Below, in pieces: positions 7,450 through 15,971 of a DNA stretch of 33,970 bases. The DNA is from UMGS1002 sp050309735 (lineage in GTDB: Bacteria; Bacillota; Clostridia; Oscillospirales; CAG-272). The position numbers and the translations under genes are program-made. The stretch spans positions 1 to 33,970 of the forward strand of contig JBNRMS010000036.1 of NCBI GenBank assembly GCA_050309735.1. The letters are read 5' to 3'. Below the pieces are notes generated by a model. That model saw only the letters and a list, made by a program, of their open reading frames with translations, was not told the DNA's origin and searched no databases. The stretch's first letter is position 1; each line of letters begins with the position of its first letter.

Positions 7450-8661
7450 ATGACCTACAAATTCTCAGATAAAATAGCAAATCTCAAACCGAGCGCCATC
7501 CGCGAGATATTCAAAAGCATGGCAGACCCCGAGATAATCTCGCTTGCCGCCGGAAATCCGTCGCCCGAATCTTTTCCGGTGAAGGAGCTAGCGCACCTCT
7601 CGGCCGACATATTCGCAAAAGAATCGACTGGGGCGCTACAATACAGCATTACCGAGGGATATCCTCCCCTTCGAGAGGCAGTCGCCAAAAGGGTGAAGGA
7701 GAGGTTTGAAATCGGGCATTCGCGCTCGCTCGGCGACCGATATGACGATGAAACAATAATCGTATCGGGCGGCCAGCAGGGCATCGAACTTGCCTGCAAG
7801 GTGTTATGCAACGAAGGCGACGCTGTTCTCTGCGAAAATCCAACCTTCATCGGAGGGCTAAATGCCTTTCGCTCGTGCGGCGCCGTGACGGTCGGTTTCC
7901 CGCTGCTATCCGACGGGCCTGACATTGACGAGCTTGAGAAAACAATAAAAAACACACCGAACGCCAAAATGATTTACCTCATCCCGACCTTCCATAATCC
8001 GTCGGGAATAACCACGTCTTTTGAGAAGCGTATAAAAATCTATGAAATTGCAAAGAAATATGGTATAGTAATTTTCGAGGACAATCCCTACGGCGAGCTG
8101 CGCTTCTCGGGCGACGAGCTGCCGACCCTGAAATCGATAGACACCGAGGGACTTGTAATCTATTGCTCATCCTTCTCGAAAATACTCTCGGCAGGTATGC
8201 GTGTCGGTTATGTCACGGCGCCGGGCGAGATAGTGCAGAAGATGGTTGTTGCCAAGCAATCTGAAGATGTGCATACCAATATCTTCTTCCAAATGCTCTG
8301 CCACCGCTTCATGACCGAATGCGACCTTGACGGGCATATCCAAAAGATCCGCAATATCTATCGCCGCAAATGCGCTCTTATGATATCCGAGCTTGAGAAG
8401 CACTTGCCGACCGAAGTAGCCTTCACCCGCCCCGAGGGCGGCCTGTTCATTTGGTGCACCCTGCCGGACCGAGCCGATATGCTCGGATTTGTACGCGCAG
8501 CGCTGGCCAAAAAGGTGGCGGTGGTGCCGGGCACAACCTTCAACTGCGACTCCTCGGCTCTCTCTCCCTCGTTCCGACTCAACTTCTCAACCCCCTCGGA
8601 CGAACAGATAATCGAGGGCTGCCGAAGGCTTGGCGAAACGGCAAAAGAATTTATCGGTTAA
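7450..8661 (+). CDS. PLP-dependent aminotransferase, class I/II (2-aminoadipate/MocR-type catalytic domain)
   Basis: A 403-residue fold-type I pyridoxal-phosphate enzyme. The PLP-binding lysine is in SFSKILSAGMRVG; the substrate-side NPSG motif (FHNPSGI) and the FEDNPYGELRF stretch with the cofactor aspartate are present. The early GNPSPESFPV and the YSITEGYPPLREAV stretch match the subgroup related to LysN/2-aminoadipate aminotransferases and to the C-terminal part of MocR regulators, without the DNA-binding domain. These enzymes exchange amino groups between 2-oxo acids (often aromatic, branched or 2-aminoadipate) and glutamate; the exact substrate is uncertain. ATG 7450 is chosen over an upstream GTG at 7390 because AGGAG (7439-7443) lies six bases before it. 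The YitT gene follows 38 bases later, probably in one transcript. Confidence 0.9.
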   Translation: MTYKFSDKIANLKPSAIREIFKSMADPEIISLAAGNPSPESFPVKELAHLSADIFAKESTGALQYSITEGYPPLREAVAKRVKERFEIGHSRSLGDRYDDETIIVSGGQQGIELACKVLCNEGDAVLCENPTFIGGLNAFRSCGAVTVGFPLLSDGPDIDELEKTIKNTPNAKMIYLIPTFHNPSGITTSFEKRIKIYEIAKKYGIVIFEDNPYGELRFSGDELPTLKSIDTEGLVIYCSSFSKILSAGMRVGYVTAPGEIVQKMVVAKQSEDVHTNIFFQMLCHRFMTECDLDGHIQKIRNIYRRKCALMISELEKHLPTEVAFTRPEGGLFIWCTLPDRADMLGFVRAALAKKVAVVPGTTFNCDSSALSPSFRLNFSTPSDEQIIEGCRRLGETAKEFIG

Positions 8662-8699
8662 TTAAAATTATATCAGAGTTTAGTGGAGGACAGGGGCGT

Positions 8700-9581
8700 A
8701 TGAGTATATCAAAAAAGAAGCTTAAATTGAGGTCTTTTCTGCTGATGACATCGGGAAGCCTTATCTATGCCCTTGCTATTGTTTTGTTTCTTGACCCTAA
8801 TAAGCTTCTGCCCGGGGGAGTTTCGGGTGTTGCAATTATGATAAACCACCTCTTAGGGCTCTCTCAAACAGGTACTATCATAATTATTCTCAACATCCCG
8901 CTTCTCGCAGTCGGGCTTTGGAAATTCGGAAAAAGCTTTATGTTTTCAACCGTTTATGCGACCGTCCTCTCCTCGCTTGCCGTCAACATTCTTACAGTAG
9001 CGCTTGACGGGTATCTGCCGCTCACAAGAGATCTTTTGCTCGCGGCGCTCGCCGGGGGCGCACTTTTGGCGCTCGGACTTGGTATGGTTTTGCGGGGAGG
9101 CGGCACTACCGGCGGCGCCGACATCATAATCAAGCTCATCCGCCTGCGCTACCGGCACATGAAAACCAGCAGCATCTTCCTTATCCTCGACTCGGTAGTG
9201 CTCGCCATCTCGGCCGTTGTCTTTCGCGAAATTGAGGTTGCGCTCTATTCGGCAGTTGTGTTGGTAATAAGCAGTCGAGTGCTCGACCTTGTTCTCTACG
9301 GCTCGGACGGCGCCAGGCTGATATTTATAATCAGTGACCGCTCAGATGAGATAGCCGAGCGGCTGATGAGGCGGCTCGACGTTGGGGTCACATACCTTGA
9401 GGGCGAGGGAGCATACACTAAAAAAAGCAAAAAGGTGCTGATGTGCGCCGCGCGCAAGCAAGCCTTCCCGAAGATTCGCGAAAATGTCAACGAGGCAGAC
9501 CCGATGGCCTTCATGATAGTGGGCAGCGCGCAGGAGATATTCGGTGAGGGCTTCAAAAATTATAAGGCCAATGACTATTAA
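8700..9581 (+). CDS. YitT family membrane protein (DUF161 + DUF2179)
   Basis: A 293-residue protein with five to six N-terminal membrane segments (about residues 10-180) including the family hallmark LFLDPNKLLPGGVSGVAIMI and RGGGTTGGADII. It ends in a cytoplasmic DUF2179 domain, with the typical GVTYLEGEGAYTKKSKKVL segment. Function of the YitT family is unknown; members are widespread in Firmicutes. The reading frame is open far upstream (to 8451) but that overlaps the aminotransferase in another frame. ATG 8700 is the real start, with GGAGG at 8685-8689 and the conserved N-terminus beginning there. trpS follows 22 bases downstream. Confidence 0.92.
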   Translation: MSISKKKLKLRSFLLMTSGSLIYALAIVLFLDPNKLLPGGVSGVAIMINHLLGLSQTGTIIIILNIPLLAVGLWKFGKSFMFSTVYATVLSSLAVNILTVALDGYLPLTRDLLLAALAGGALLALGLGMVLRGGGTTGGADIIIKLIRLRYRHMKTSSIFLILDSVVLAISAVVFREIEVALYSAVVLVISSRVLDLVLYGSDGARLIFIISDRSDEIAERLMRRLDVGVTYLEGEGAYTKKSKKVLMCAARKQAFPKIRENVNEADPMAFMIVGSAQEIFGEGFKNYKANDY

Positions 9582-9603
9582 GTAAAAAGAGAGGATTCAC
9601 CAT

Positions 9604-10602
9604 ATGATAAATCAAAAACCCGTATCTTTCTCGGGAGTGCAGCCGAGCGGAAACCTGACAATCGGAAATTACCTCGGCGCGATAAAAAATTTCCCTGCCT
9701 ACTCCGAAAAGTATAAATGCTTTTACTGCGTGGTCGACGAGCACGCGATAACAGTGCGGCAAGTGCCGGCCGAGCTGCGCCGGCGCACATATGAAACGCT
9801 GGCGCTCTATATCGCCTGCGGCCTTGACCCCGCTAAAAATACGCTTTATGTCCAGTCGCACGTTCCGGCCCATGCCGAGCTTGCCTGGATTCTAAACTGC
9901 TTTACAATGTTTGGCGAGCTATCAAGAATGACGCAGTTCAAGGACAAAAGCGCCCGCAATGCTGACAATATCAACGCCGGACTCTTTACATATCCGGCTC
10001 TGATGGCGGCCGACATCCTCCTTTATCAGGCAGATGTTGTACCGGTCGGCATTGACCAAAAGCAGCACGTTGAGCTATGCCGGGATATCGCCGAGCGCTT
10101 TAACCAGATCCACCCCGGAACCTTCACAGTTCCCGAGCCGATGATGGCCGAGAGCGGGGCGAAAATCATGTCGCTTGCAGAACCTACCCGAAAGATGAGC
10201 AAATCAGACGAGAACGCAAACGCCGTGATCTATATTCTTGACGATCGCGACACGATAATCCGCAAATTCCGCCGCGCGGTAACCGACTCGGAATCGTCCG
10301 TTCGGTATGCCGAGGGCAAGGACGGAATTAACAATCTTATGACAATCTATTCCTGCTTCACCCAGAAGAGCATGGGGGAAATTGAGCGCGAATTTGAGGG
10401 GCGGGGATATGGCGACTTCAAGAGCGCGGTAGGTGAGGTTTGCGCCGATTCGCTCGCGCCTGTTCAAAGTGAGTTTGCACGTCTTAGAGCCGACCGGGCA
10501 TACCTTGAGGCAGAGATGAAAAATGGCGCCTCAGATGCCACTTATTATGCCAGAAAAACACTCTTGAAGGTGCGAAAAAAGCTGGGATTTGTGCTGCCCT
10601 GA
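9604..10602 (+). CDS. trpS: Tryptophan-tRNA ligase
   Basis: A 332-residue class I aminoacyl-tRNA synthetase that charges tRNA-Trp. The HIGH-type motif appears as PSGNLTIGNYLG near the N-terminus, the usual TIGN variant for bacterial TrpRS, and the KMSKS loop is intact (residues 197-201, KMSKSDENA). Length fits the bacterial family. GAGAGGA precedes the ATG by about eight bases. It is the last gene of an apparent aminotransferase-YitT-trpS run and is followed by an intrinsic terminator at 10726-10753. I see no T-box leader upstream, so Trp-dependent control is not evident. Confidence 0.97.
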   Translation: MINQKPVSFSGVQPSGNLTIGNYLGAIKNFPAYSEKYKCFYCVVDEHAITVRQVPAELRRRTYETLALYIACGLDPAKNTLYVQSHVPAHAELAWILNCFTMFGELSRMTQFKDKSARNADNINAGLFTYPALMAADILLYQADVVPVGIDQKQHVELCRDIAERFNQIHPGTFTVPEPMMAESGAKIMSLAEPTRKMSKSDENANAVIYILDDRDTIIRKFRRAVTDSESSVRYAEGKDGINNLMTIYSCFTQKSMGEIEREFEGRGYGDFKSAVGEVCADSLAPVQSEFARLRADRAYLEAEMKNGASDATYYARKTLLKVRKKLGFVLP

Positions 10603-10725
10603 CCTTGATCGGCAGAACTGCCAGTCAAAAAATCGGTATGTATCAAGTATCAAATCAAGCCCCAATCAATAATAAACAAGGAACATTTTCTCACTTTGTG
10701 ATATGTGTGATATAAACACCAGAAA

Positions 10726-10753
10726 AACACCGTATTTAAACACGGTGTTTTTT
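10726..10753 (+). terminator. Intrinsic terminator after trpS
   Basis: AACACCGT (10726-10733) and ACGGTGTT (10742-10749) form an 8-bp stem with an 8-base loop, running into six T (10748-10753). An A-rich flank on the other side could let it work in both directions. Confidence 0.85.
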
Positions 10754-10855
10754 GTTTATTATGTATGTTTTCTGCCTTTTATCTTTGGTATATATTCATT
10801 TTTATATCATATCAAACAATTTTTTGTCTTTTTGAACATATCTGAGCGACACTTA

Positions 10856-10884
10856 TTGACATAATATGACACGTATTATATAAT
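10856..10884 (+). promoter_or_regulatory. Perfect-consensus sigma-A promoter of the large surface protein
   Basis: TTGACA (10856-10861), 17-base spacer, TATAAT (10879-10884). Every consensus position matches, suggesting strong constitutive transcription unless repressed. The ATG is 38 bases beyond the -10. Confidence 0.8.
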
Positions 10885-10922
10885 AATGACAAACATTTTA
10901 GGAATGAAGGAAACAAAAGGAC

Positions 10923-13900
10923 ATGCGGAGTATTTCTGCAAGGCGATATTTGGCGCTTTTGGTAGCGCTGGCAGTGGTTGCCTGTAGTAGTTTATTCATG
11001 ACATCCGGAGCGCCGGGCGCTTGGTTCGAGGCATCATCTGATGATTACACGCACTCTGATCCCGAATCAACGTCGGCTATATTTGACGAGAGCAGCTTTT
11101 TGTCTATGGATCAGTTCGGCTCTTATTACCTTGAGTGCGACATTGTGCTATATTCGAGCTGGAATATTTCAGGCAAAGCCTTTGCCGGAGAGCTTGACGG
11201 CAGAGGATGCACTGTCACCCTTTTGGGAAATCCCATGTTCACAGACTTTTCGGGAATACTGAAGAATATAAAAATTGAGGGGTATGTCGGCTCGATTGAT
11301 AGCCCGTATCACAAAGACGCAGGAGCGGTTGCGCTTAATGTCACCGGGGAGGCGTCTTTCTGCAATGTCCGCTCGGATTCGGATGTGTTCGCCGCATCAA
11401 GCGCCGGAGGACTGATAGGCTCTGTGTCCGGGGGCGATTCATCAAAGGTGATATTTGAAGATTGCTTTGTCATGCAGGATGTTTGGAGCGGTGCGAAGCA
11501 TGCCGGAGGCATCGCCGGATACTGCGAAAGCGGCATTGTCGAATTTATGAATTGCTCTTTCTCGGGCGCGGTGTCGGGCCAGGAAGGCGCCGGGGGGATA
11601 TGCGGATATGCCGCGAGCGCCGGAATCCTTGCCTTCTCCTGCAGCAACACCGGCAGCGTTGCCTCAATCTCGGGATTTGCAGGCGGAATTATCGGGGGAG
11701 GCGAGGACAACTACATATACATAAAAAACGGCAAAAACGGCTCCGACCACTCCTCTCCGGCCGGAGAATCGGGAAAAATACAGTCGGGCGGCCCTTTTGC
11801 GGCCGGAATTCTTGCGCATCAGGCAGGGGGCTACAGCTTTATTGAAAACTGCAAAAATTACGCCGGAATAAGCACTCAGTCCGAATATGTCGGAGGGATA
11901 GCCGGCTATCTCTGCGGCGCTGTGCTTATATCAAACTGTCATAATTATGGAGAAATAAATTCTGCCCACATAGGGGGGCATGCCGCCGGCATTGTCGCCT
12001 TAGCGGCGAATAATCAAAATCTTGAAGATGCTCGGCGCGTCGAGTATTGCTCAAACTCGGGAAATATCAGCGGCACAGGCATGGCAGGGGGCATAGCTGG
12101 AATCATAGCCGACGGGCTCGGCAGCGCCCTTTGCGGAAACATTAACAATGGGGATATTCATTCTCCGGGCGGATTTTCGGGCGGGGTGTGCGCCAGTGCA
12201 TACGGCAGCCAGCTTTCCCTTACCTATAACTGCAACTCCGGGAACATAACCGCCGACACAGGCACAGCCTCTCAAATCATAACCTGCTATGCACCGCTCA
12301 CCGAACTTTCAAATAATTTCTGCATAAGCAGTGGCACTCGGGCGGCAGCGTACATGAACCTGACCAACGAGTGGACGTCGCTTGAGCCGGACTTCACCTT
12401 TGAGCCGTCAGAGCTTGCCGACGGGCGACTTGCCTCAAGACTTAATTCGCTCGCCGCAGGTGGCAGCGGACACTCGGACGACAGAGCGGGAAGTATGGCA
12501 GCGTGTTACGGTATCCTTTTTCAAAAGCTTGGCGTCGATTCCCATCCCTCAACCGACCGTTCGCGCGGCGTTGTTTATTACGCAAACCAAAGCCTCACTA
12601 ATATAGCCGAGGCCGGTTTTGAGCCCGACCTTATCGTCGGCGGGGAAAACGAATACCTAGCCGCCGTCAGAACAATCAATTCGGTGGCAAGATTCAACGG
12701 AAAACTGATTCTCACAGCCGACCTCAATCTCACCTTGCTCGAGCCCGAGCTTATCACAAACTTTTGGGGGATATTTGAGGGGAGGGGACACTTGATTATC
12801 ACCGCCGCCCCCCTTATCGGACAGCTCGGCGGCAGGGTGAGCGAGCTTTCAATTGCGGGGTCTGTATCTGCCGCGGAAGGATTTGAAGCGTCGGGCGCCC
12901 TTGCCGCGTCGATTTCGGGCTTTGCCCAAATAAGCTGCGTCAGATGCGAGGCCGATGTGGGCGCCGGGTCGTCAAGTGAGGGCGGAGGACTTGTCGGTTC
13001 GGTAGACGCGGGCTATGCTGCCTTTCTAAATTGCTCATTTGGCGGGACTGTAACAGCGGCAAAAGCCGCCGGAGGGATTGCCGGAATATGCCGCCGAGCC
13101 ATCTTGAGCTTTGAAGGATGCGAGAACACAGGCAGCATATCGGGCGGGCAGGCCGGTGGGATCCTCGGTGTTCTCGGAAGCTCAAAAGAGACCGACACCC
13201 GCTCATACATCGCATACTGCTACAACAACGGAGAGATAAACGCCACAAATCCCGCCGGAGGACTTATCGGCCAATGCTACGGGCGGCTGTCTGTATATTG
13301 CAGCGGGAATTATGGCAGTGTCACTGCCACAAGCTCTATTGCCGGAGGCGTGGTAGGATATGCTCTGCCGAGCGGCTCTGTTGATATCGCCTTCTGTTTC
13401 AACACCGGCGACGTCACCGCCAGAACATATGCCTCGGGGGTACTCGGATATTGCAATACCGAGGAAGTGTCGGTTGTCGGCTGTTATGCGTGCGGCAAAA
13501 AACCGATATGCACCTCGGGCAAAGACAATAGCTGCGCGATAATCTACAATAGAAAATCTTCAAATAACGGCATATCTAAAAACTTCTATCTCGAGGATTG
13601 CTTCAAATACCCCGCATATCAACTTGACAAAGAAATCGACGTTGGTTGCGCTTTCTCCTCCTTTTGCCTTGAAAGCGGCGAGCTTGCATATCGGATAAAT
13701 GATACGGCAGGGCGCGAGGTCTTTTTCCAGACGCTCGGCACATCTGCGGCCGACCCATATCCCACCACCGACCGCTCTCGCGGCAGTGTTCTCGTCATAT
13801 CTCAGACGGCGAGCGGCTCGCTTGGCTTTGGCAACTCGATAATCGAGCCAACAATGCTAACCGGCGCCTCTGTCAGACTATCAGAGCACTCGGGAATCAG

Positions 13901-14462
13901 ATTTACCGCGCACATCCCCGAAGCGAGCGCCGCCGAGGCCTCTCGTCTGTCTGATCCGGGCAGCGCACCGATATACGGAACTCTGATCTTCCCCACCGAT
14001 TATATCAACAAATATGGTATAGCAAGTCTATCCATCGCCGGCCTTGCCGCTGCCGGAATCGACGAATATAATTTTGCCACCCCCGAGGCAAACAACAACC
14101 CGAGAGGGAGCTACTACATAAACCTCCGAGCCGAGAAGGGCATGATACCCGACGCGGAGGGCGGGATTTATATAAATGCAGCGCTGGTTGAACTTGAGCC
14201 TTCTGCTTATACAAGTCGCTTTTCGGCTATTTCGTATATCGCATACCTCTCGGGCGGAGAGTGGCATTATGTGTATTCCAATTATGACCCGATGCAGAAC
14301 TCACGCAGTATTGCATATGTGGCAAGCCAGGCGCTCGCCGACACTAAGCCATATCGTGACGTCGGCAACGGCTATATCTATCGGCTTGACGACGGTAGCT
14401 TCAGCCAATATTCGCCGGAGGGACGGGAGTTTCTTGGGGGTTACCTTCAAAATCACAATTAA
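10923..14462 (+). CDS. Large secreted repeat protein (GLUG-like beta-helix repeats) with duplicated modules
   Basis: 1179 residues. The N-terminus is an export signal; VVAC with Cys21 could be a lipobox, otherwise signal peptidase I would cut near the APGAW region. The body is built of short repeats of the form AGGIAGY...FxNCxxxGxVxG, as in GLUG-type right-handed beta-helix surface proteins. There are two modules: one of about 500 residues ending in HPSTDRSRGVVYYANQS (near 540) and a second ending in YPTTDRSRGSVLVISQT (near 945), each preceded by a LA/RLN-or-RIN stretch and FQ-LG. The last about 210 residues (from ASVRLSEHSGIRFTAHI) resemble a C-terminal domain found on other clostridial extracellular proteins. 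No sortase motif is visible. Probable role: cell-surface adhesion or matrix binding, inferred only from architecture. It has its own consensus promoter. Confidence 0.8.
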   Translation: MRSISARRYLALLVALAVVACSSLFMTSGAPGAWFEASSDDYTHSDPESTSAIFDESSFLSMDQFGSYYLECDIVLYSSWNISGKAFAGELDGRGCTVTLLGNPMFTDFSGILKNIKIEGYVGSIDSPYHKDAGAVALNVTGEASFCNVRSDSDVFAASSAGGLIGSVSGGDSSKVIFEDCFVMQDVWSGAKHAGGIAGYCESGIVEFMNCSFSGAVSGQEGAGGICGYAASAGILAFSCSNTGSVASISGFAGGIIGGGEDNYIYIKNGKNGSDHSSPAGESGKIQSGGPFAAGILAHQAGGYSFIENCKNYAGISTQSEYVGGIAGYLCGAVLISNCHNYGEINSAHIGGHAAGIVALAANNQNLEDARRVEYCSNSGNISGTGMAGGIAGIIADGLGSALCGNINNGDIHSPGGFSGGVCASAYGSQLSLTYNCNSGNITADTGTASQIITCYAPLTELSNNFCISSGTRAAAYMNLTNEWTSLEPDFTFEPSELADGRLASRLNSLAAGGSGHSDDRAGSMAACYGILFQKLGVDSHPSTDRSRGVVYYANQSLTNIAEAGFEPDLIVGGENEYLAAVRTINSVARFNGKLILTADLNLTLLEPELITNFWGIFEGRGHLIITAAPLIGQLGGRVSELSIAGSVSAAEGFEASGALAASISGFAQISCVRCEADVGAGSSSEGGGLVGSVDAGYAAFLNCSFGGTVTAAKAAGGIAGICRRAILSFEGCENTGSISGGQAGGILGVLGSSKETDTRSYIAYCYNNGEINATNPAGGLIGQCYGRLSVYCSGNYGSVTATSSIAGGVVGYALPSGSVDIAFCFNTGDVTARTYASGVLGYCNTEEVSVVGCYACGKKPICTSGKDNSCAIIYNRKSSNNGISKNFYLEDCFKYPAYQLDKEIDVGCAFSSFCLESGELAYRINDTAGREVFFQTLGTSAADPYPTTDRSRGSVLVISQTASGSLGFGNSIIEPTMLTGASVRLSEHSGIRFTAHIPEASAAEASRLSDPGSAPIYGTLIFPTDYINKYGIASLSIAGLAAAGIDEYNFATPEANNNPRGSYYINLRAEKGMIPDAEGGIYINAALVELEPSAYTSRFSAISYIAYLSGGEWHYVYSNYDPMQNSRSIAYVASQALADTKPYRDVGNGYIYRLDDGSFSQYSPEGREFLGGYLQNHN

Positions 14463-14547
14463 TATTGCATGACAAAAGCCCAGAGACCTCAAAAAGCCGG
14501 CAGACCGCGGAGCCATATAAAAAGAACAAAGAAAGGAAACTACCGAT

Positions 14548-14730
14548 ATGTTTGCAGATCCAAACATGAGAACGAAAGAGAGCCAATCCGAACCGGCCGA
14601 AAATTCACGCCAAACAAAGCCATACTCAGCGCCCTCGGCCGATATCATTTTTGTGTCGGCGCGCGATATTCTTGCCTCTCAGGATTATACCGACGATGAT
14701 AATGATGATATAGCCTTCTATATCTGGTGA
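14548..14730 (+). CDS. Small acidic-tailed protein, 60 residues
   Basis: MFADPNMRTKESQS... continues to YSAPSADIIFVSARDILASQ and ends in an acidic DDDNDDIAFYIW tail. The layout (YxAPxxxIIxxSAxDILxxS plus Asp-rich end) resembles short hypothetical proteins I recall from many gut Clostridia; that resemblance is from memory and unverified. AAAGGA (14532-14537) is ten bases upstream of the ATG, and a terminator follows 12 bases after the stop, both supporting a real gene. It lies 85 bases after the large surface protein and probably shares its transcript. No membrane segment or signal peptide is visible; function unknown. Confidence 0.6.
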   Translation: MFADPNMRTKESQSEPAENSRQTKPYSAPSADIIFVSARDILASQDYTDDDNDDIAFYIW

Positions 14731-14742
14731 TTGCCCGAGAGA

Positions 14743-14780
14743 AGGCGCCGGGCGAACTTTAGGAAAGTCCCCCGGCGCCT
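14743..14780 (+). terminator. Strong hairpin terminator between convergent genes
   Basis: AGGCGCCGGG (14743-14752) pairs with CCCGGCGCCT (14771-14780); the loop contains a second stem ACTTT/AAAGT. It sits between the plus-strand small gene and the 3' end of minus-strand lplA (stop at 14826), so it can serve both. T-runs are weak on either side. Confidence 0.65.
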
Positions 14781-14825
14781 GTGTCATCTTCTGTTTATAA
14801 AATTATAAAAGCTTGCTCTCGTGCC

Positions 14826-15806
14826 TCATATCTCCTCAAAAAATAAGATGCCTATATCCTCAATCTCGCATCGCGACCCGGCGTCCGAGAGCGCCTCTCT
14901 CATATCGGCGGCGTTATAATTTTGTCCGATTAAAAGGCGGGGCAGGCCCGAGATAAAATCGGGGTCAAGCGAGTCTGAGAAAACACCGCAATCGGATATT
15001 TTCCCTTCTTTAACGTCAAGGCAGAAGGTTATCCCGCCCCAAGCAAAGCGGCCCGAGAAGCTGTGCGTAAACCCGGGCGTTCGCCCGTATTTCCAGTCGG
15101 GTGAATCGAATTCGGCTCGGTATTCGGCAATCTTATCAGCAGCTTTCGGGGAAAAACAGTATTCCTCGACAGCAAGCCGATAGACCTCGCCAAAGGCCTC
15201 GACCAACCGCTCTATCATGCCCTCGACTGTGATGCGGGGATTGAGCTCGCTCAAATTCACAACCCGCGAGCGAATTGAAGTCACCCCTTTTGACTTGAGC
15301 TTGTCCCCCGGAACGCTTAGGTAGCGCATCATCCTGTCGGTATCTGTTCTTATTAATATTGTGCCGTGATGGAAATGGCATTCGCCCGAGTGCCAAAAGG
15401 CATTTCCCGAAAATTTGCAGCCCCGGGCGAGAAGATCGTTGCGCCCGCTAAACTCGGTTGAAATGCCGAATTTACCAACCGCGGCCGCAATCACCGAGAG
15501 TTGCTTTTGAAGGTCATAACCGTCATGCCGCGTAGCGAAGGTGAAATTAAGATTTTCCTTATCATGATAAACCGCTCCCCCGCCCGACAGCCGCCTTGCA
15601 AGGTGGCCACCCTCAGCTTCAAGCAGGCTCAGCCGGCACTCGCTCCAACAGTTTTGATTCCTTCCCACCACCACAGTCATATCATTCCGCCAGAGAAAGA
15701 GGATGCACTCGCCGGGAGCGGTGTGCAGCGTCAGATACTTTTCAAGAGCAAGATTATGATATGGGTCATATGAATCTGATATATAAATGCTTAGTTTATC
15801 TGCCAT
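14826..15806 (-). CDS. lplA: Lipoate-protein ligase
   Basis: A 326-residue cytoplasmic enzyme that attaches scavenged lipoate to lysines of E2 subunits and of the glycine-cleavage H protein, via lipoyl-AMP. The signature RRLSGGGAVYHD (71-82) and the lysine region LLARGCKFSGNAFW with Lys131 are present; the C-terminal accessory domain is also there by length. GGAGG precedes the ATG by seven bases. It is transcribed alone from a consensus promoter at 15842-15870, divergent from the SPFH operon. No lipoate synthesis gene (lipA/lipB) is near, which fits a scavenging lifestyle, but other loci are not visible. Confidence 0.92.
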   Translation of the reverse strand: MADKLSIYISDSYDPYHNLALEKYLTLHTAPGECILFLWRNDMTVVVGRNQNCWSECRLSLLEAEGGHLARRLSGGGAVYHDKENLNFTFATRHDGYDLQKQLSVIAAAVGKFGISTEFSGRNDLLARGCKFSGNAFWHSGECHFHHGTILIRTDTDRMMRYLSVPGDKLKSKGVTSIRSRVVNLSELNPRITVEGMIERLVEAFGEVYRLAVEEYCFSPKAADKIAEYRAEFDSPDWKYGRTPGFTHSFSGRFAWGGITFCLDVKEGKISDCGVFSDSLDPDFISGLPRLLIGQNYNAADMREALSDAGSRCEIEDIGILFFEEI

Positions 15807-15841
15807 CCGAGCCTCCGGGATAATTATAATGTATAATAATT

Positions 15842-15870
15842 ATTATAGAACAGGCTCCCTGCCCTGTCAA
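15842..15870 (-). promoter_or_regulatory. Perfect-consensus promoter of lplA
   Basis: Minus strand TTGACA (15870-15865), 17-base spacer, TATAAT (15847-15842). Its -35 lies inside an inverted repeat shared with the divergent promoter. Confidence 0.8.
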
Positions 15871-15906
15871 TAGTCTTAAAAATAAATCTTCGAGGCTATT
15901 GACAGG
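15863..15906. promoter_or_regulatory. Inverted repeat spanning both -35 boxes of the divergent promoters (operator candidate)
   Basis: CCTGTCAATAG (15863-15873) and CTATTGACAGG (15896-15906) are perfect 11-bp arms separated by 22 bases. Each arm contains one -35 hexamer plus five further symmetric bases that the promoter consensus alone does not demand. A factor bound to both arms could control lplA and the SPFH operon together. It is also followed by seven T on the plus strand, so a terminator role is possible in readthrough transcripts. Confidence 0.45.
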
Positions 15907-15927
15907 TTTTTTTGAATATGATATTAT
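15899..15927 (+). promoter_or_regulatory. Sigma-A promoter of the SPFH operon
   Basis: TTGACA (15899-15904), 17-base spacer, TATTAT (15922-15927), 45 bases before the SPFH start codon. Confidence 0.75.
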
Positions 15928-15971
15928 TATATTGATTTCAATTTGATATCATTATGAAAGGAATATAGTAT

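Larger units (their letters stand above)
10603..10922. other. 320-base intergenic region: trpS terminator and promoter of the large surface protein
   Basis: Gene-free. It holds the terminator at 10726-10753 and the promoter at 10856-10884, described separately. The remaining sequence is AT-rich and shows nothing else I can name. Confidence 0.6.

Noticed and set aside
8451..8699. Upstream extension of the YitT reading frame (83 residues)
   Set aside because: It overlaps the aminotransferase in another frame, lacks YitT-like sequence, and a GGAGG site supports ATG 8700.
11309..11710. Opposite-strand frame of 133 residues inside the large surface protein
   Set aside because: Pro/Ser/Ala-rich low-complexity translation typical of the antisense of Gly/Ala-rich repeats; no Shine-Dalgarno or homology.
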